This document shows positions 45,482-57,411 of a stretch of 64,000 nucleotides of DNA, one piece after another. A model generated the notes under the pieces. The model worked only from the letters and a program-made list of their open reading frames with translations, did no database searches and had not been told where the DNA came from. A program made the translations under genes and the position numbers. Every line of letters starts with the position of its first letter. The first letter of the stretch is position 1. The stretch spans positions 59,653,676 through 59,717,675 of the forward strand of contig CM049316.1 of NCBI GenBank assembly GCA_026874595.1, in the 5' to 3' direction. This DNA comes from Sipunculus nudus. Its lineage: Eukaryota > Annelida > Sipuncula > Golfingiida > Sipunculidae.

Positions 45482-47514
45482 GGGGTGAACCCACCAAGGC
45501 CGACACGGATCTCGACACAGCGCGACGCAGGCCGACACAGAAATCAGGCGACACACACCGACACTTGGTTGTGTCGGTTTGTGTCGCCTAGCGTGTCGTG
45601 AAGTGTGTCGTGCAGCCAAAATAACAAACCAATTGAACGACACACCCGCGACACACATTGGGGTTCATGACACGGAGATTATCGCGTGTTGGCCGAAAGT
45701 TGACCGTTTTAGATTATCTGTTGCAAGTGTTTAGCAATAAAGCTATAGCCACTTATATTTTATATTTTGAATTTTAAGACATAAACAAGACAAAGGCTCT
45801 GATGACAATCGGGCGCGTTTGAGCGATACTCACATGAGCCCTGTTTTTCAGGAAATATGAGGGGGGCAATCCACCGAGTTGGGGCAAAAGCCCCGTTCAT
45901 GATAATGAGGACAGTATAGCCACCAGCCAGAATATAAAAAAACTTTCTCAATATCATTTTCCAACACATAATACGGTAAGTATAATTTGAGAATAAAAGT
46001 TATTTTTGCTTAGTTTTCATTAATTGTTTGAACATTCACGATATCATAAATTTCTTGTTATGAGATGCGCAATTGAAAGAGAATTGATATAAATATTAAG
46101 AAAAAAGAAACTGAAAATATGATCTCGAAATCGTTTAGTACAAAAGTACGCGTTTTATTCCCCTAAAAAGAGAAGGGGACACATGAAACTTTGTCCCCGT
46201 TATACTTTGTCCATTTCCCTATAAAGGGAGGGGGACATGCTGCCGCCACCCTAAACCCACCCCCACCCCCACCACGACCACGAGGCCCATGATTACTGAC
46301 GTTGCTCACGTCGATGACATCGATACTTTATATTAAATGTTGCTATCATTAAATTAAATATTTATTTATTTTTTAATTTTGTGATCACAGTAGGGCATGT
46401 ATATGGGTTAATAATTTTACCATTTTACCTTTACTTGAATCAAGTGTTAGCACAACAATTTCCCCAGGTGCTTATATACCGGCCAAAGCTCCGTTTGACT
46501 AATATTCTTTGAATGATCAATGCCTTAAGGGAGGGGTAAATGTTCAACAACTGAATACTATCATGACATGGAAAAAGCGTATGATTTTCCTGAACGAATA
46601 TAAATTAATGGTGGGAAAGGGGGAGTGCAAAGGGCTTAAACAAGATCGTTGTTTTAATTTTCAGTAGGCTTTACAGTAAATGAGGTTAAGGCAACGGGGT
46701 CTGGAAAAGTTTGTACTCCACATATAGCGTATTTCAAGCCTTCTATCAAACGACAAACATGGCTCATCCCGTGGTATGAGATTATATCCACCCTAAAGAG
46801 GAAGAGCAGCCCCTGCGGTTTTGCTCAGGTTTGTGTTTTGTTTTAAAGGACCTGCTTTAAAGGACCTGACACATAAAATAAAGCTTTTTTATCATTTTTT
46901 TTTAACTGATTTGGTGTTTTTTATTTATTCAATATCAAGTATAAATGCAGAATATAGTGAACATGCTGTTTATTAAAAAATAAGAAACATTATATATTCA
47001 GAATTTTTATGCAGAATTGATATACAAAGAAAAATGGAGCGTATCGTCAATACATATCGGATATCGAATTGAGTGTGCCTAAATAGGCAGACCGATACCC
47101 GGTCCAAGGCAGGACGGATGCAAGATAACAGAAAACTGTCTCCTGATTGGCTGGAAGTGATCTTGACATTGACCCACTCACTCCACGTAGTGCTGCGTGT
47201 CGGTATGTGCTGTGAAAAGTGCGTCGCACGACCAGTTCCACTGCACGATCCGTGTCGAGTTGTGTCGAGAAGAAACCGACGCAACCCGACACGCGTTTTC
47301 ATCGCACGACAAATCGAACATGTTCGATCGTGTCGCAAGGCCCGTGATGCAATGCCGACACGCTTCTTGTGTCGTGTGCTTCTCCACGATGTGTCGTGTG
47401 AGCTGGTCCACTGCCACGACACAGGCGGACGTCGCGACACACTGGACGTCATCTGTGTCGTAAAGCGTGTCGAGAGACGTGTCGGGACGCGTGTCGGCTT
47501 TGGTGGGTTCACCC
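45482..47514. mobile_element. 2.03-kb TIR transposon, Mutator-like, non-autonomous
   Basis: The ends are inverted: GGGTGAACCCACCAAGGCCG then ACACG on the left, and on the opposite strand GGGTGAACCCACCAAAGCCG then ACACG on the right, 24 of 25 matching. Directly outside are GAGTATTAA (45473-45481) and GAGTATGAA (47515-47523), a 9-bp target duplication with one mismatch. About two dozen GTGTCG/CGACAC hexamers fill the first ~185 bp and the last ~345 bp; the 1.5-kb middle lacks them. A 9-bp duplication with long, motif-rich ends is typical of Mutator-like elements. No transposase frame: the 191- and 149-codon frames are readings of the hexamer region. A block shared with 10781-10880 (47031-47125) is a probable nested insertion. 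Confidence 0.85.
45547..45588. repeat. 18-bp stem hairpin in transposon left end
   Basis: GGCGACACACACCGACAC (45547-45564) and GTGTCGGTTTGTGTCGCC (45571-45588) pair at 17 of 18 positions around a TTGGTT loop. It is built from the CGACAC hexamers. Confidence 0.9.
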
Positions 47515-47523
47515 GAGTATGAA

Positions 47524-48658
47524 ATGCTTCAGAGTACAGAGCATACAAGTCAGTTGATCACACAGCATATAAGCACATACAAATGCATGGATGCAAAACA
47601 CAGTAAAACGATACACATCTTAACAAATATTTAATCTACGAACAATCACTACAACAAATCCGTACACGCCTCTTTATGATATTCAACTGATATACATTTT
47701 CGCTAATTTGGTTGGATTTATCAGCAATGTACATATCATGAAATGTCTCTGTGATAATGAATGTGCATGTACATGGCGCGTTAGCAATATATGGACATGC
47801 GATGTTGTCAATGTTCTTGTTGGTATTCAGGCCTAAATATAATACACATCTCACTGCAAAAGATGATTTCCTAAAAATATTTTCACAAGTATGAAATTGC
47901 AAACATTCTTCAAACAGTATTTACAACAACAACAATGAATATATGTATACGTGTGTGTGTTTATCTCCACAGATCACAATATGTATATTGTTAATTACAA
48001 TGAGATGTGACACTAACGCGTGATGAATAATATATTACAAATGGATGATCTATAACTTATTTTTATATACACGTTTTACAGACTACAATTATGGCTACAA
48101 TGTATAACATTGTGCGACTACAAGGAACTAAGAGAATATACAAAACAAGCTGAATTCAAATCGATTGTCGCCACATGTCTGCTGCAATTACTCTAGAACC
48201 ATCAAACTTATCTATCAATACAAACATTTACAGATATATCCGAGAGAGAAGAATATGCTTATTTAAAACAATGGACATATGGGATGATTAAATTATGAGC
48301 AAAAAGAATACAGAAGAATTAAAGAGGAAAATAAGAAAAATAAAGAAGAATATGCGAACAAATCAAGACTACTCCATGGATTTATATTCACTGTCGAAAA
48401 TTTCCTTCATCTTTCAGAGTGTAGTCTTTCGTCTATATAAGCAGTTAACTAGTTGAACAAAACCACCGGAGTCAAACAGCATACTAGTATATAAGCACCA
48501 AGCCAAATTTCCATACTGGACGTTCAGCCAAAAACTATGGATAAATATATACACAAAGCATTTTCTCTCTCTTAATACTCTCTGATCAGTATAAGTGTCG
48601 CCACCTAGCGCACAACAGCAGCGGCACCTGTACGTCATACTTCGATTTAACCTGCAAC
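47524..48658. other. No gene seen
   Basis: AT-rich unique sequence with no supported frame. A weaker CTCF-like match (GCGCTAGGTGGCGAC, minus, about 48597-48611, 12/15) lies about 50 bp before the strong one. Confidence 0.45.
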
Positions 48659-48673
48659 AGCGCCACCTGGTGG
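48659..48673 (-). promoter_or_regulatory. Perfect CTCF core consensus
   Basis: On the minus strand CCACCAGGTGGCGCT matches CCASYAGRKGGCRSY at 15 of 15 positions. CTCF is conserved across bilaterians and uses this motif in insulators. A second, weaker site in the same orientation lies about 60 bp to the left. Function is inferred from motif only. Confidence 0.4.
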
Positions 48674-49103
48674 TAAAATATAGGATATCTTCATCTACCG
48701 TTCGAACCTACACAATTCTTTTAAATATTTTTAAAATTTTACTCTGAAAAATTACACTCCGATTCAAGATCAATAGATTGTCACCGAGTAAAATTCCTCC
48801 ACCGTCAGATGAAATTTTCAAAACAAAGGATTTGTGCTATGCATGTACTTAATTTTTTTATCACGTGACCGACTGGCAAGAGAGATGCATTGAACTGAGT
48901 ATCTCTAGACTTTTGTGCAAGATTATATAACACTTTTGTATGATTAATATCAACACATCAAGCGCTGTTGCCTAAACCACAACGCATAATCACCACTTTA
49001 CTGACTCCGCACTGATCTGTGTCTGTGTCTACAAACAGTCACAATGAAAGACATTGTAAGTGGCTACACTAGCTAGCCTACATTATACAATACATGCACA
49101 ATA
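48674..49103. other. No gene seen
   Basis: Unique sequence without a supported frame. Confidence 0.5.
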
Positions 49104-49118
49104 ATATATATATATATA

Positions 49119-49159
<41 letters not shown>
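49104..49159. repeat. (TA)n microsatellite, one interruption
   Basis: TA array split by a single AGT near 49118. Confidence 0.96.
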
Positions 49160-49161
<2 letters not shown>

Positions 49162-49227
49162 AAACAAGAATAAGGTCACTCAGATTATTAAAATACATAT
49201 ATATATATAATATATTTATACATTATG

Positions 49228-49401
49228 AAGTTAAACCTGGCCTAACGACCACCTATATTAAGCGACCACCTCAATATAACAAACACTTTTGTTACGGTGC
49301 CTATTTTTTCTCTCTATTTCAGACCTCACTTAGACGACCACCTAGTAATTGCGATCATTGTATCGAGGTCTGTTGGTGGTCGTAATTTCGAGATTTCACT
49401 G
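49228..49401. mobile_element. CAGTGAAATCTCG-type MITE
   Basis: Read on the minus strand it starts CAGTGAAATCTCGAAATTAC then GACCACC. The plus-strand left end is AAGTTAAACCTGGCCTAACG then ACCACC, an imperfect inverted repeat. Internal CGACCACCT motifs recur four times in both orientations. The right terminus is nearly identical to that of the element at 20701. Confidence 0.75.
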
Positions 49402-49425
49402 TGTGTGTGTGTATATATATACATG

Positions 49426-49429
<4 letters not shown>

Positions 49430-49459
<30 letters not shown>
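49430..49459. repeat. (GTAT)n microsatellite
   Basis: About seven GTAT units. Confidence 0.95.
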
Positions 49460-49461
<2 letters not shown>

Positions 49462-50126
49462 ATCATGACATGAAGTTTGCACAAAAATGAAAGCGTGGAA
49501 GCATAGTGACTTTATAACCGGGCGTGCAAGTGAATATATATCAGTCATATTCATCAAATTTATTGTTGATATTTGTGCCATATATGATGTGTGTGTGTGC
49601 TTATATAAGCTCTGTTTATTAGTTCACGAATATAATAAGGTAACAGACTGTCAGAGGACAGCAAACTGTCATAGGTGCAGTTCATAACCCATCTATACAA
49701 CAATAGCGAATTCATTACACAATAAATACCACAAACAGGCGTGTTTAACACACGTAACCGGTAAACAAACGCTGGGTTGCAGTGAACAAAAATCATAACA
49801 ACCCAACCAACTCGGTACAATAAAATTATATCCTTCATACTGTTGAACACCACACCAGTACACAAAATAAATACATGTTATTAAACGACAAAGTGACTGT
49901 TGACAGGGTCTGACCCACATACCTCGCAAGGAAACATTCTAATCATTGCTATACTTGTATACTGTTATGAACGGACACGAGCCTTAACAGTCGCTGCGGG
50001 AGAACCGTTCGAGCAATATACAGTTCCTATGTTCGATCAATATAATAAAGCCAGCTTGCAAGGTATCACACTGAAAATTTGAGACGAACATATTTATTGT
50101 TTGGCCAAATGCTTGGTACATAGTGC

Positions 50127-50128
<2 letters not shown>
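49460..50128. other. No gene supported
   Basis: Two minus frames (49560-49865, 49693-49929) overlap in different registers without recognisable domains. Confidence 0.5.

Positions 50129-50178
<50 letters not shown>
50129..50178. repeat. (TA)n microsatellite
   Basis: About 25 TA units. A second short TA-TG tract follows at 50246-50282. Confidence 0.96.
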
Positions 50179-50182
<4 letters not shown>

Positions 50183-51031
50183 TATATATATATGCATATA
50201 TATAATTAAATATATATGCATATGTATAATTAAAGATTTGGATTTATATATATATATATATATATATGTGCGTGTGTGTGTATACTTGATATATTGAGAT
50301 TAAGAATGTGTCAATTATCCGTTGTTTCCTAACTAATATAAATTTAGATATAATTAATATTAAGAATATAGTAAGTATTCATGTGTATAGATTAGTATGA
50401 AGACGATTACTATAAAAGTGTACCTCTGAAATCTTCAGTTCATTTTTATTAAAACAGTAACCAGTGAATATATAGTCACCTAATAGGCAAAACACTAAGG
50501 TACATGTATATAACTATAAACGGTACCAGGTTATGTATGCGTAATAGGTACCTGAGGAGATCATTAGTCTTCGAGAAGCAATAAAAAGTGCATATCACCA
50601 CAGGAGGTCTCGTTGACAGACGCTCCTTGTGTACATGTACAGGTTTTATAAAGAATATACACGTATACGCGGTCTGATTAGTATATAAAACCTACACAGA
50701 GTCATATTCCATACGCAGGACGCCAAAGCATACATTACACGCTTCGGTACAGCGCTTGTGATACGATTCAAGGAATTATAACTAATACTTTTCTTCACAC
50801 ATTTCCTTGTACGATTTAATTGCATGGTGTTTGGTTCAAAATGCTCATTATAAATAATCTCTTTTTAGTTTTAATTTTTTATTTTTATTTTTATTTTATC
50901 TCTTAATACCAAAGTCATGAACGAATGCTACTCTGAGACTAAAATCTAGGAATGCCCTTTTTTTTATGTAATTTTGGTTAACACTGAACGCTGCATATAT
51001 GCATGTGATTATGATATTATAAATTCTGTGG

Positions 51032-51064
<33 letters not shown>

Positions 51065-53534
51065 ATTACTATCAGAAACGAGCAGACATATACTCTATCC
51101 TGTTTTACATGCATGGTCTGTTAGGTCTATGACGTATTGGAAATACATGTACAGTGATAATATGTAGTAATAACTATCTAATAACTAATCTCGTGATACC
51201 ACCATACAGCACTGAATGATGGTACGAGGGATATACTGACACCCTGCCCCTTTGGAAATATACTTCGGAATAAGTATTTTTGTGGAGAGTTTATTTTCGC
51301 GTAAAAAGCCGATGAGCAACACTATATGCACAGGAACACACAGCTACACGTAGAGATTTCCTCAAAACGACCCTTCATAATGTCAAGGCGAGCTCTTCAG
51401 CTCTTCCTTGATTCAAACAGTGCACGCTCAAAATCATAGATTATGAATTAGGTTATTTTTTGCTGATTTTTATTTACTTGAAAATGCGAGAATAACAAAA
51501 GACTGTAACAAAGTGTTGCTTAATTTACATCTGTATTGACAAAGGCGTATAAAGGGAACAAAAGAAAAGCGCACAATATGCACGGTGATAATACATAATT
51601 CATGACAAGATGATACTTGCACTGCTTGATAAAAATAAAAGTGAAAAAAAAAAACAGTCGGGGGCATGGCCTTGCTGTTGTAAAGGAGCAATATGTATAC
51701 TTTTTTGCAATACATAATTTTTTATAACAAGAAGTTCAAAAGCGAACATAACGTTTTTTCAAACTTTCAGATGTGCTGTGTACAGATATAATAAGACAGT
51801 GAAAGACAATGAAATATTTGGTCAGATCTATCTGCCTGTGTTTCAATATGCCCTATTAATGTATTAAATCTAGGAAATATGAAATTTCTCACCTTTTATA
51901 CATTAGTGTATTTAATGGACCACATAAAAGGAAGATGACTCGTCATAGGAGGTATAAAGAAAATGAGAATATATCATATCACACCATGTTTTGATAGATG
52001 TAATCGGGGTTTATGGCCAAGTGTATTATACGTATTATGTATATACACCTTATCTGAGATTTATGCAACTTTGGTCATGTCAAGCCCTAACCCTGTAAAT
52101 CCAACAAGGAAGATCGCGATTCTTACATATCACCAACTCTATATATATATATATATACAAATTATGACCTGTTTAAATCCACGCATAAACTTAATTTTAA
52201 ACTTTTAACCAATTTTATGGAAAATCATCCAGGATGATTAAACTGATTCTATCGTTTTTCCCCCAAATAGTTAATCTTGTAAATGATATTTATTAATGAC
52301 GTAATAAAAAGATTAATATTGAAATTCTATTTACTGAAGCACCTTGTCAATTGACTAATGCCAAAAGTAATGAATAGCTTACAGTCATTTCATGGAGAAA
52401 ATTTGATTAATTTTGAAAAGTGCTACGGCGACATCCATGAGTGACACTGGCATCGAGAAACCAAGTGGATCAGGTGAAATTGATCACTGGCAGGTAATGT
52501 GACGTCAGCAATCTGACCACAGCATCAGGTAAGGGCTGTCCTTGACCTTGAATATTAAGTACACATCGTTGAGTCTGAGAGCACGAAGTACTCACATGGC
52601 AGCCGTCCCCGTTATCAGACGTCTGACCTATCTGCACTGGGCAATGCAAGGTGGCGAGGGTTGTAAAAGCACTTCTACACGTGCAGACCCGAGATCGATG
52701 CATTTGTCCTCCATCCAGTATCTGCCAAATCGAAATTTGAGCAGTTTCAGTAAAATATCAAAAGATATAACGACAGCATCGATCCAGAGAAATAAATATT
52801 ATAAAAGGAGGATTATAGTTGCTCAATTAGCTTTAACATAAAATGTGAACTTTACTTAAATATGCAACTGGTTAAATTGATTTGGACTTTTAGTAATTCC
52901 TGCAAGTTGAGGGCATGCATGGCAGATCCGTGCGTAGGCGCAACACACCGGAAAAAATAAATATTACATTCACAAAGGTCTACCTACTTTGCGACATTTT
53001 AATATATAAAATACTATAATCAAGATAAATGTTTTCATTGAATTTGTTAAAATAATTTTGAGATTAAGGAGAAAACATAATAATGTTCATTTATATCGGG
53101 TAGGTTATACAGAAGATGGCGGCAATCCTAATTCCTGTCTTGCAACTGTATTAAATGAATGATCTAATTAATATAACAATAAACGATTTATCTGGAAGAG
53201 TTTGAGTTAAAACTTAGTGCAAGGTATATGCATATGAAACAAATAAAAAAACCTAGATAAGTACAACTTTATTATTTGTGTCTTTAATAAACTGCTATAA
53301 CATACATTGCCAAAAGTTTTGTAAGCTCTGAAATACATTGAATGTCAGGGTATATGAATGATGATCAAATCATTTACACGGCCAAAAATGCTGACATGGA
53401 AATAAGAATATAATAAATGTTGTAAAGTGAGGTATTTCAGGTCCATAGTTATGTTATACAATTGATTGTGTATTCATCAGCCTTTTCTGCACAGCAAAAT
53501 ATTTTTGGTGATTTCAGTAAAGAGATGTAAGGTA

Positions 53535-53535
<1 letters not shown>
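50179..53535. other. No gene supported; AT-rich
   Basis: Short TA tracts at 51031-51063 and 52140-52157. The patch 52470-52710 is more GC-rich and has, on the minus strand, GCCATGTGAGTACT, a good splice-donor match; the frame over it shows no known domain. Otherwise no features. Confidence 0.45.

Positions 53536-53618
<83 letters not shown>
53536..53618. repeat. (TA)n microsatellite
   Basis: About 41 TA units, among the longest uninterrupted arrays here. Confidence 0.97.
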
Positions 53619-53620
<2 letters not shown>

Positions 53621-54762
53621 ACAAAATAAAGTCTTTATCATTCCATAGAGTCCCTGTAAAAATTATCTTCTTTATGTGAAAGAGCAGTTGTTGGACATGA
53701 CCAGTAATTTCTAATGGCGGGGAGGGGGGGGGGGCGGTTCAAATACCACTTGTCATGGGAAGATCATCAATATTTACTTTCTATTCGTATAAAGAGACAG
53801 CACTTATAATTCAACAGACACGTGTGCACTCTCTCAACTTGAAACCAACTGCTCGGCGAGATCATAGTAAATAACGTCTTAATGTGAGTGGATATCTTCT
53901 CATGAAAGAAATGTAATGCTCTGCTCTGCTGTGCTGTTTGATATTGACTTATGTAGGAGCTACAGTGTGGGCTACAGTACAGCCCACGCGGCTGCCAGTT
54001 GATCAAAACTGCTGGAACCAAAATAAATGTCAAGGCGAGCCAGGATTGCTAAAATAAGATATTGCTGCCAAAAGCCTACCGACAGAAGGAGGGAGATCCG
54101 CTTGCAAAAAAAATGAGAGCTCCTCACCAAATCGCTCGATTGCTGTCGTAAATGCTAAATAATATATAATATTTTATAAACGGTAAACTCTAGAATGATG
54201 ACTAACCTTGAAACACCACAACTTTGCTGGTGTTGAGGGTATAACTAAGTGTATAAATATGTGTGTGTGAAGACATTTACATTGTAAATAAATATATGCA
54301 ATTATTAATCTGTAATCATATATAATAAAACTATATGTGTGCGTGTAATGCTGTTTCTTTCATATGAATTGTGTGGACTAATTAAGGACTTAAGAAGTAC
54401 TCGGACTAGGACTCGAGTAGCCTTGACTCGACTACTTCAATGATAAATAGGCCTACTACATTGTAGTTAAGGGCCTATTTTTACCTAAATTTAATATCAA
54501 CTTAATTTGTATCATATCAACACTAAAACACAATAAAAGCATGCGACTATATTACACTAACTGACCACATTTTATTTATAACTGCACTGAAAGTTTAGTG
54601 TGACGATCTATACTCTTTGGACACGTGTGTGCCAGACTTTATTTTCAAACCCTGGGAAGGTCGCAGGTTACGTGAGTAAACACAAGTGAAGCAGAGCGAC
54701 AGAGCTCCATCATATTTATAGCAACGTATAAAAAAAGATGTATAAACAAGCCTTGAAATTAC
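53619..54762. other. No gene supported
   Basis: It holds a poly-G run near 53723-53735 and the isolated GACTCGAGTA block at 54410. The 88-codon minus frame 53767-54033 has no recognised domain. Confidence 0.45.
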
Positions 54763-54850
54763 AGACACTTCGCCAGGTCAATGTCCTACATGATATACAT
54801 AAGTGACGTCACCTAGGCCAGTGACGATGTTTGAGACCAAATAATTGACT
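54763..54850 (+). repeat. Dispersed repeat with CRE palindrome, copy 2
   Basis: The partner of 38525-38650: ACAGACACTT, ATATACATAAGTGACGTCAC, CCTAGGCCAGTGAC, TTTGAGACCAAAT. Confidence 0.65.
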
Positions 54851-54987
54851 CTCTCTTTGTGGTGTGCGATAAAACCGAGCGTATATTATTATTAATGTAG
54901 CTTCATATCACTATGATCTCAGGGCAGTTTATGGCGAGTACAGCATGCATGACTCAAACCTCCCATTAGACACAGACACCGTGTTAT

Positions 54988-54989
<2 letters not shown>

Positions 54990-55043
<54 letters not shown>
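54990..55043. repeat. (TA)n microsatellite
   Basis: About 26 TA units. It and the array at 55219 lie 175 bp apart and create the 128-codon Tyr-Ile frame on the minus strand. Confidence 0.97.
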
Positions 55044-55047
<4 letters not shown>

Positions 55048-55211
55048 CATCCCACTGGCCAAATTCCTTTCCCCTCTGAAAAATTTCGTGTTTTTACATG
55101 AAAGTTTCCCTTCATCACTTAAAATTCCACCAAAACCTATTAAACAGTAAAAAGAAAGTAGATACCCTTTCAAGCAAAAAGGGCGCCAAGTCTTGAAATA
55201 AAAACAGTTCC

Positions 55212-55218
<7 letters not shown>

Positions 55219-55256
<38 letters not shown>
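55219..55256. repeat. (TA)n microsatellite
   Basis: About 19 TA units. Confidence 0.96.
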
Positions 55257-55260
<4 letters not shown>

Positions 55261-55995
55261 ATAATTTATATATAGATATTTATATATATTAAAATACTGC
55301 TTCATCTTATGTCATAAACACCTTTCAATAATTATAACCGTGTAAAGCAGATATATATACAAAAACAAAAGGGTCTAATGTATAAATGATTAAAATAATA
55401 TTTTCTGTGATACGTGATGGGTAAGCTCGATACCCGTCATTACAGGATTGTATATCATTGAGCCCTATCTTGCCTTATATGTAGGTCTAACTACCAATGT
55501 GTGAAATGTTAAATAAACATAAATATTAAAGTCATAATTTAAACAAGATATTAAACTATTTAACCTATCTCTATCAACCAAGCAACAAGGGTAAAGACTT
55601 CAATAGTAACAAAGCTAAATAAGATTTCTCTTTTCTGTCATTTTTTACACGCCATAAATAACTGTGAGGTTATACCCCGTGTATGTAAGCATGTGTTATG
55701 CAAATTAGTTGCCCTTTGGGTCACGTGAAGGTGGGATGAAAACAAAAACAAAAAGGTCTAACAAAGCAATATGTAAACATATAAAAGCTCTATAATATAT
55801 GGGGTTCTGCAGGAATCTACGGCACCACGTGCACAAATACTCATTAATATTCAAGTCACCATATGCATGCTAAATTTATAATATATATGAAATTAAACAT
55901 ATGATAATAATAATAATATTCATTTTCACAGCACCGTTTTGCACAGGGATATCGGTTTAAATATTCAAACATGTTTTTCAGCGATTATGGCTCAC
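55257..55995. other. No gene seen
   Basis: AT-rich unique sequence with no supported frame. Confidence 0.5.
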
Positions 55996-56575
55996 CTATA
56001 AGACTGGAAGCCTGAGTCGTCCAAGCTTTTGTGTTCTCATTTCGATTTTTCCCATGCCCAATACACAGCATCTCCGTTCTAAATCTGGGCCTGTGGAGCC
56101 AAGAGGCAGGGATGCGTCGATCAATCAGCATGACCATCCGCATCAGCTGATTTCTGGAGTAATATCACAGGGCCCTCACCTTGCTGGGAGTCACCTTGCT
56201 GCGGCTCAGTGCTAAAAGGGCACCACACCAGCCAGTGCTCAGGCACACTATTTGGCAACCAATAAGTTACTTCAGGAACTGCATCCAGTGTAACTTCTGT
56301 ATCCTTCACGTTTCTTCACTGATGGCAAGATGCGACTTTATCACCATCCCAAACTTCAAAATCATAATCCTGTCGAAGTTGTATTTTTTACGAAATCCCA
56401 GCTCTCACAACCAAAAGGGCTATGCAATTTGCGTCTTGAAAATTCAATATATTTTCTGCTATTTTTACGACGTAGAATCTGGATCGAAGTCTGTACCCAG
56501 TTAATTGCTGATTATATCCTTGAGCACTTTCACTGATTAATTCTGTAGCTTTATACACGCAGTGTTGTTGGGTAC
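55996..56575 (-). other. Coding-like patch: candidate exon(s) or degenerate gene
   Basis: The composition rises above the surrounding AT-rich DNA. Read on the minus strand, one register stays open from about 56575 to 56121 except for two stop codons. Its last 62 codons (starting around a GTG at 56309) look protein-like, with residues such as EVTYWLPNSVPEHW, and end in a stop. Overlapping its 3' part is a second register with ATG at 56143-56141. It runs 49 codons into TATAG|GTGAGC, a good splice donor with its exon edge at 55996. A possible acceptor (CTCTTGGCTCCACAG) would place an exon at 55996-56090. I recognise no family. It may be a first or internal exon, a pseudogene, or part of a mobile element. 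Confidence 0.25.
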
Positions 56576-57050
56576 ATATGTTTCAATACTGTGAACAGGT
56601 GGCTGTTATATAATATACATTTTCTTCACGCGAAGCAGTGAGATTTACAAAAAGTTTTAACATGACGTTCACAGCAGATATACTCACATTTCGGCGAGCG
56701 ATTTATTCACTGTACCTCAGAACTGCGATTACCATCAAGTCACAATGATTGCTTAAATATCACATGGCGTAGACAATCTATCCAAAACATGTATAGGCCT
56801 ACACAGGGGACAGGCGGTAACAATAGAATGTATCACAGTACGCTGCAGTGTCCCCGCCATGGCTGGATGCTACGCCCCACTGCTGCTCACTAACAATCAT
56901 CATTCAATAACCATAACCGTTAAAACGTAACCACACTTACAATGCGATATCACATGAAACTTCCGGCGATACGTTATTCCTTCACGGAATGTGGATCGAA
57001 GCTCCATCACTGATAGTATATATGATAATCAGCTGCTTCCCTTTTTATAT
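56576..57050. other. No gene seen
   Basis: Downstream side of the PPP1R3 gene. No coding frame and no recognised repeat. Confidence 0.5.
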
Positions 57051-57094
57051 TTTATTAATTGTAATAAACGTAAATTTGTTCAGTCAGTTTTATT
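57051..57094 (-). terminator. Candidate polyadenylation signals of PPP1R3 gene
   Basis: AATAAA on the minus strand at 57094-57089 and again at 57056-57051, about 320-360 bp after the stop codon. AATAAA is the standard animal signal. The actual cleavage site is not visible, and AATAAA is frequent in AT-rich DNA. Confidence 0.4.
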
Positions 57095-57411
57095 TGCTTT
57101 GGCTCTTATTTTAGCTGCATGCCGGATTTTATGTGTATAAAGAACAATACTGAATCTGATCCAATCGGTTTAACACACCATTGATTGCGATCTCACCTGT
57201 TGTACCCGACGTCTATGTGGAGACCATGCATCATCAACGCTAAAAACTGTTCACGTGTGCCTGCATGGATTATTATGTAGACCACTTGCTTGAACGAGTC
57301 CCAGCTTTTCGTCAAATGACTGAGATTTCCTATACTATGGTCATTACCAATGGCTAATGTAACTTTTTTCCTCAAAACTAAATGGATCCACAAATGTTAC
57401 AGACTTTTGTC

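Noticed and set aside
46973..47548. 191-codon minus-strand ORF, second longest in the window, with a 149-codon ORF antisense to it
   Set aside because: It lies in the GTGTCG hexamer zone of the transposon end. Several frames on both strands are open there because the hexamer creates few stop codons; the protein is Arg/Thr/Ser-rich repeat.
52470..52841. Candidate spliced exon with GTGAGTACT donor on the minus strand
   Set aside because: The encoded peptide has no recognised domain, and the antisense frame is equally open. One donor match alone is weak evidence.
54919..55305. 128-codon ORF
   Set aside because: Its ends are (Tyr-Ile)n from two TA arrays; the short middle has no recognisable domain.
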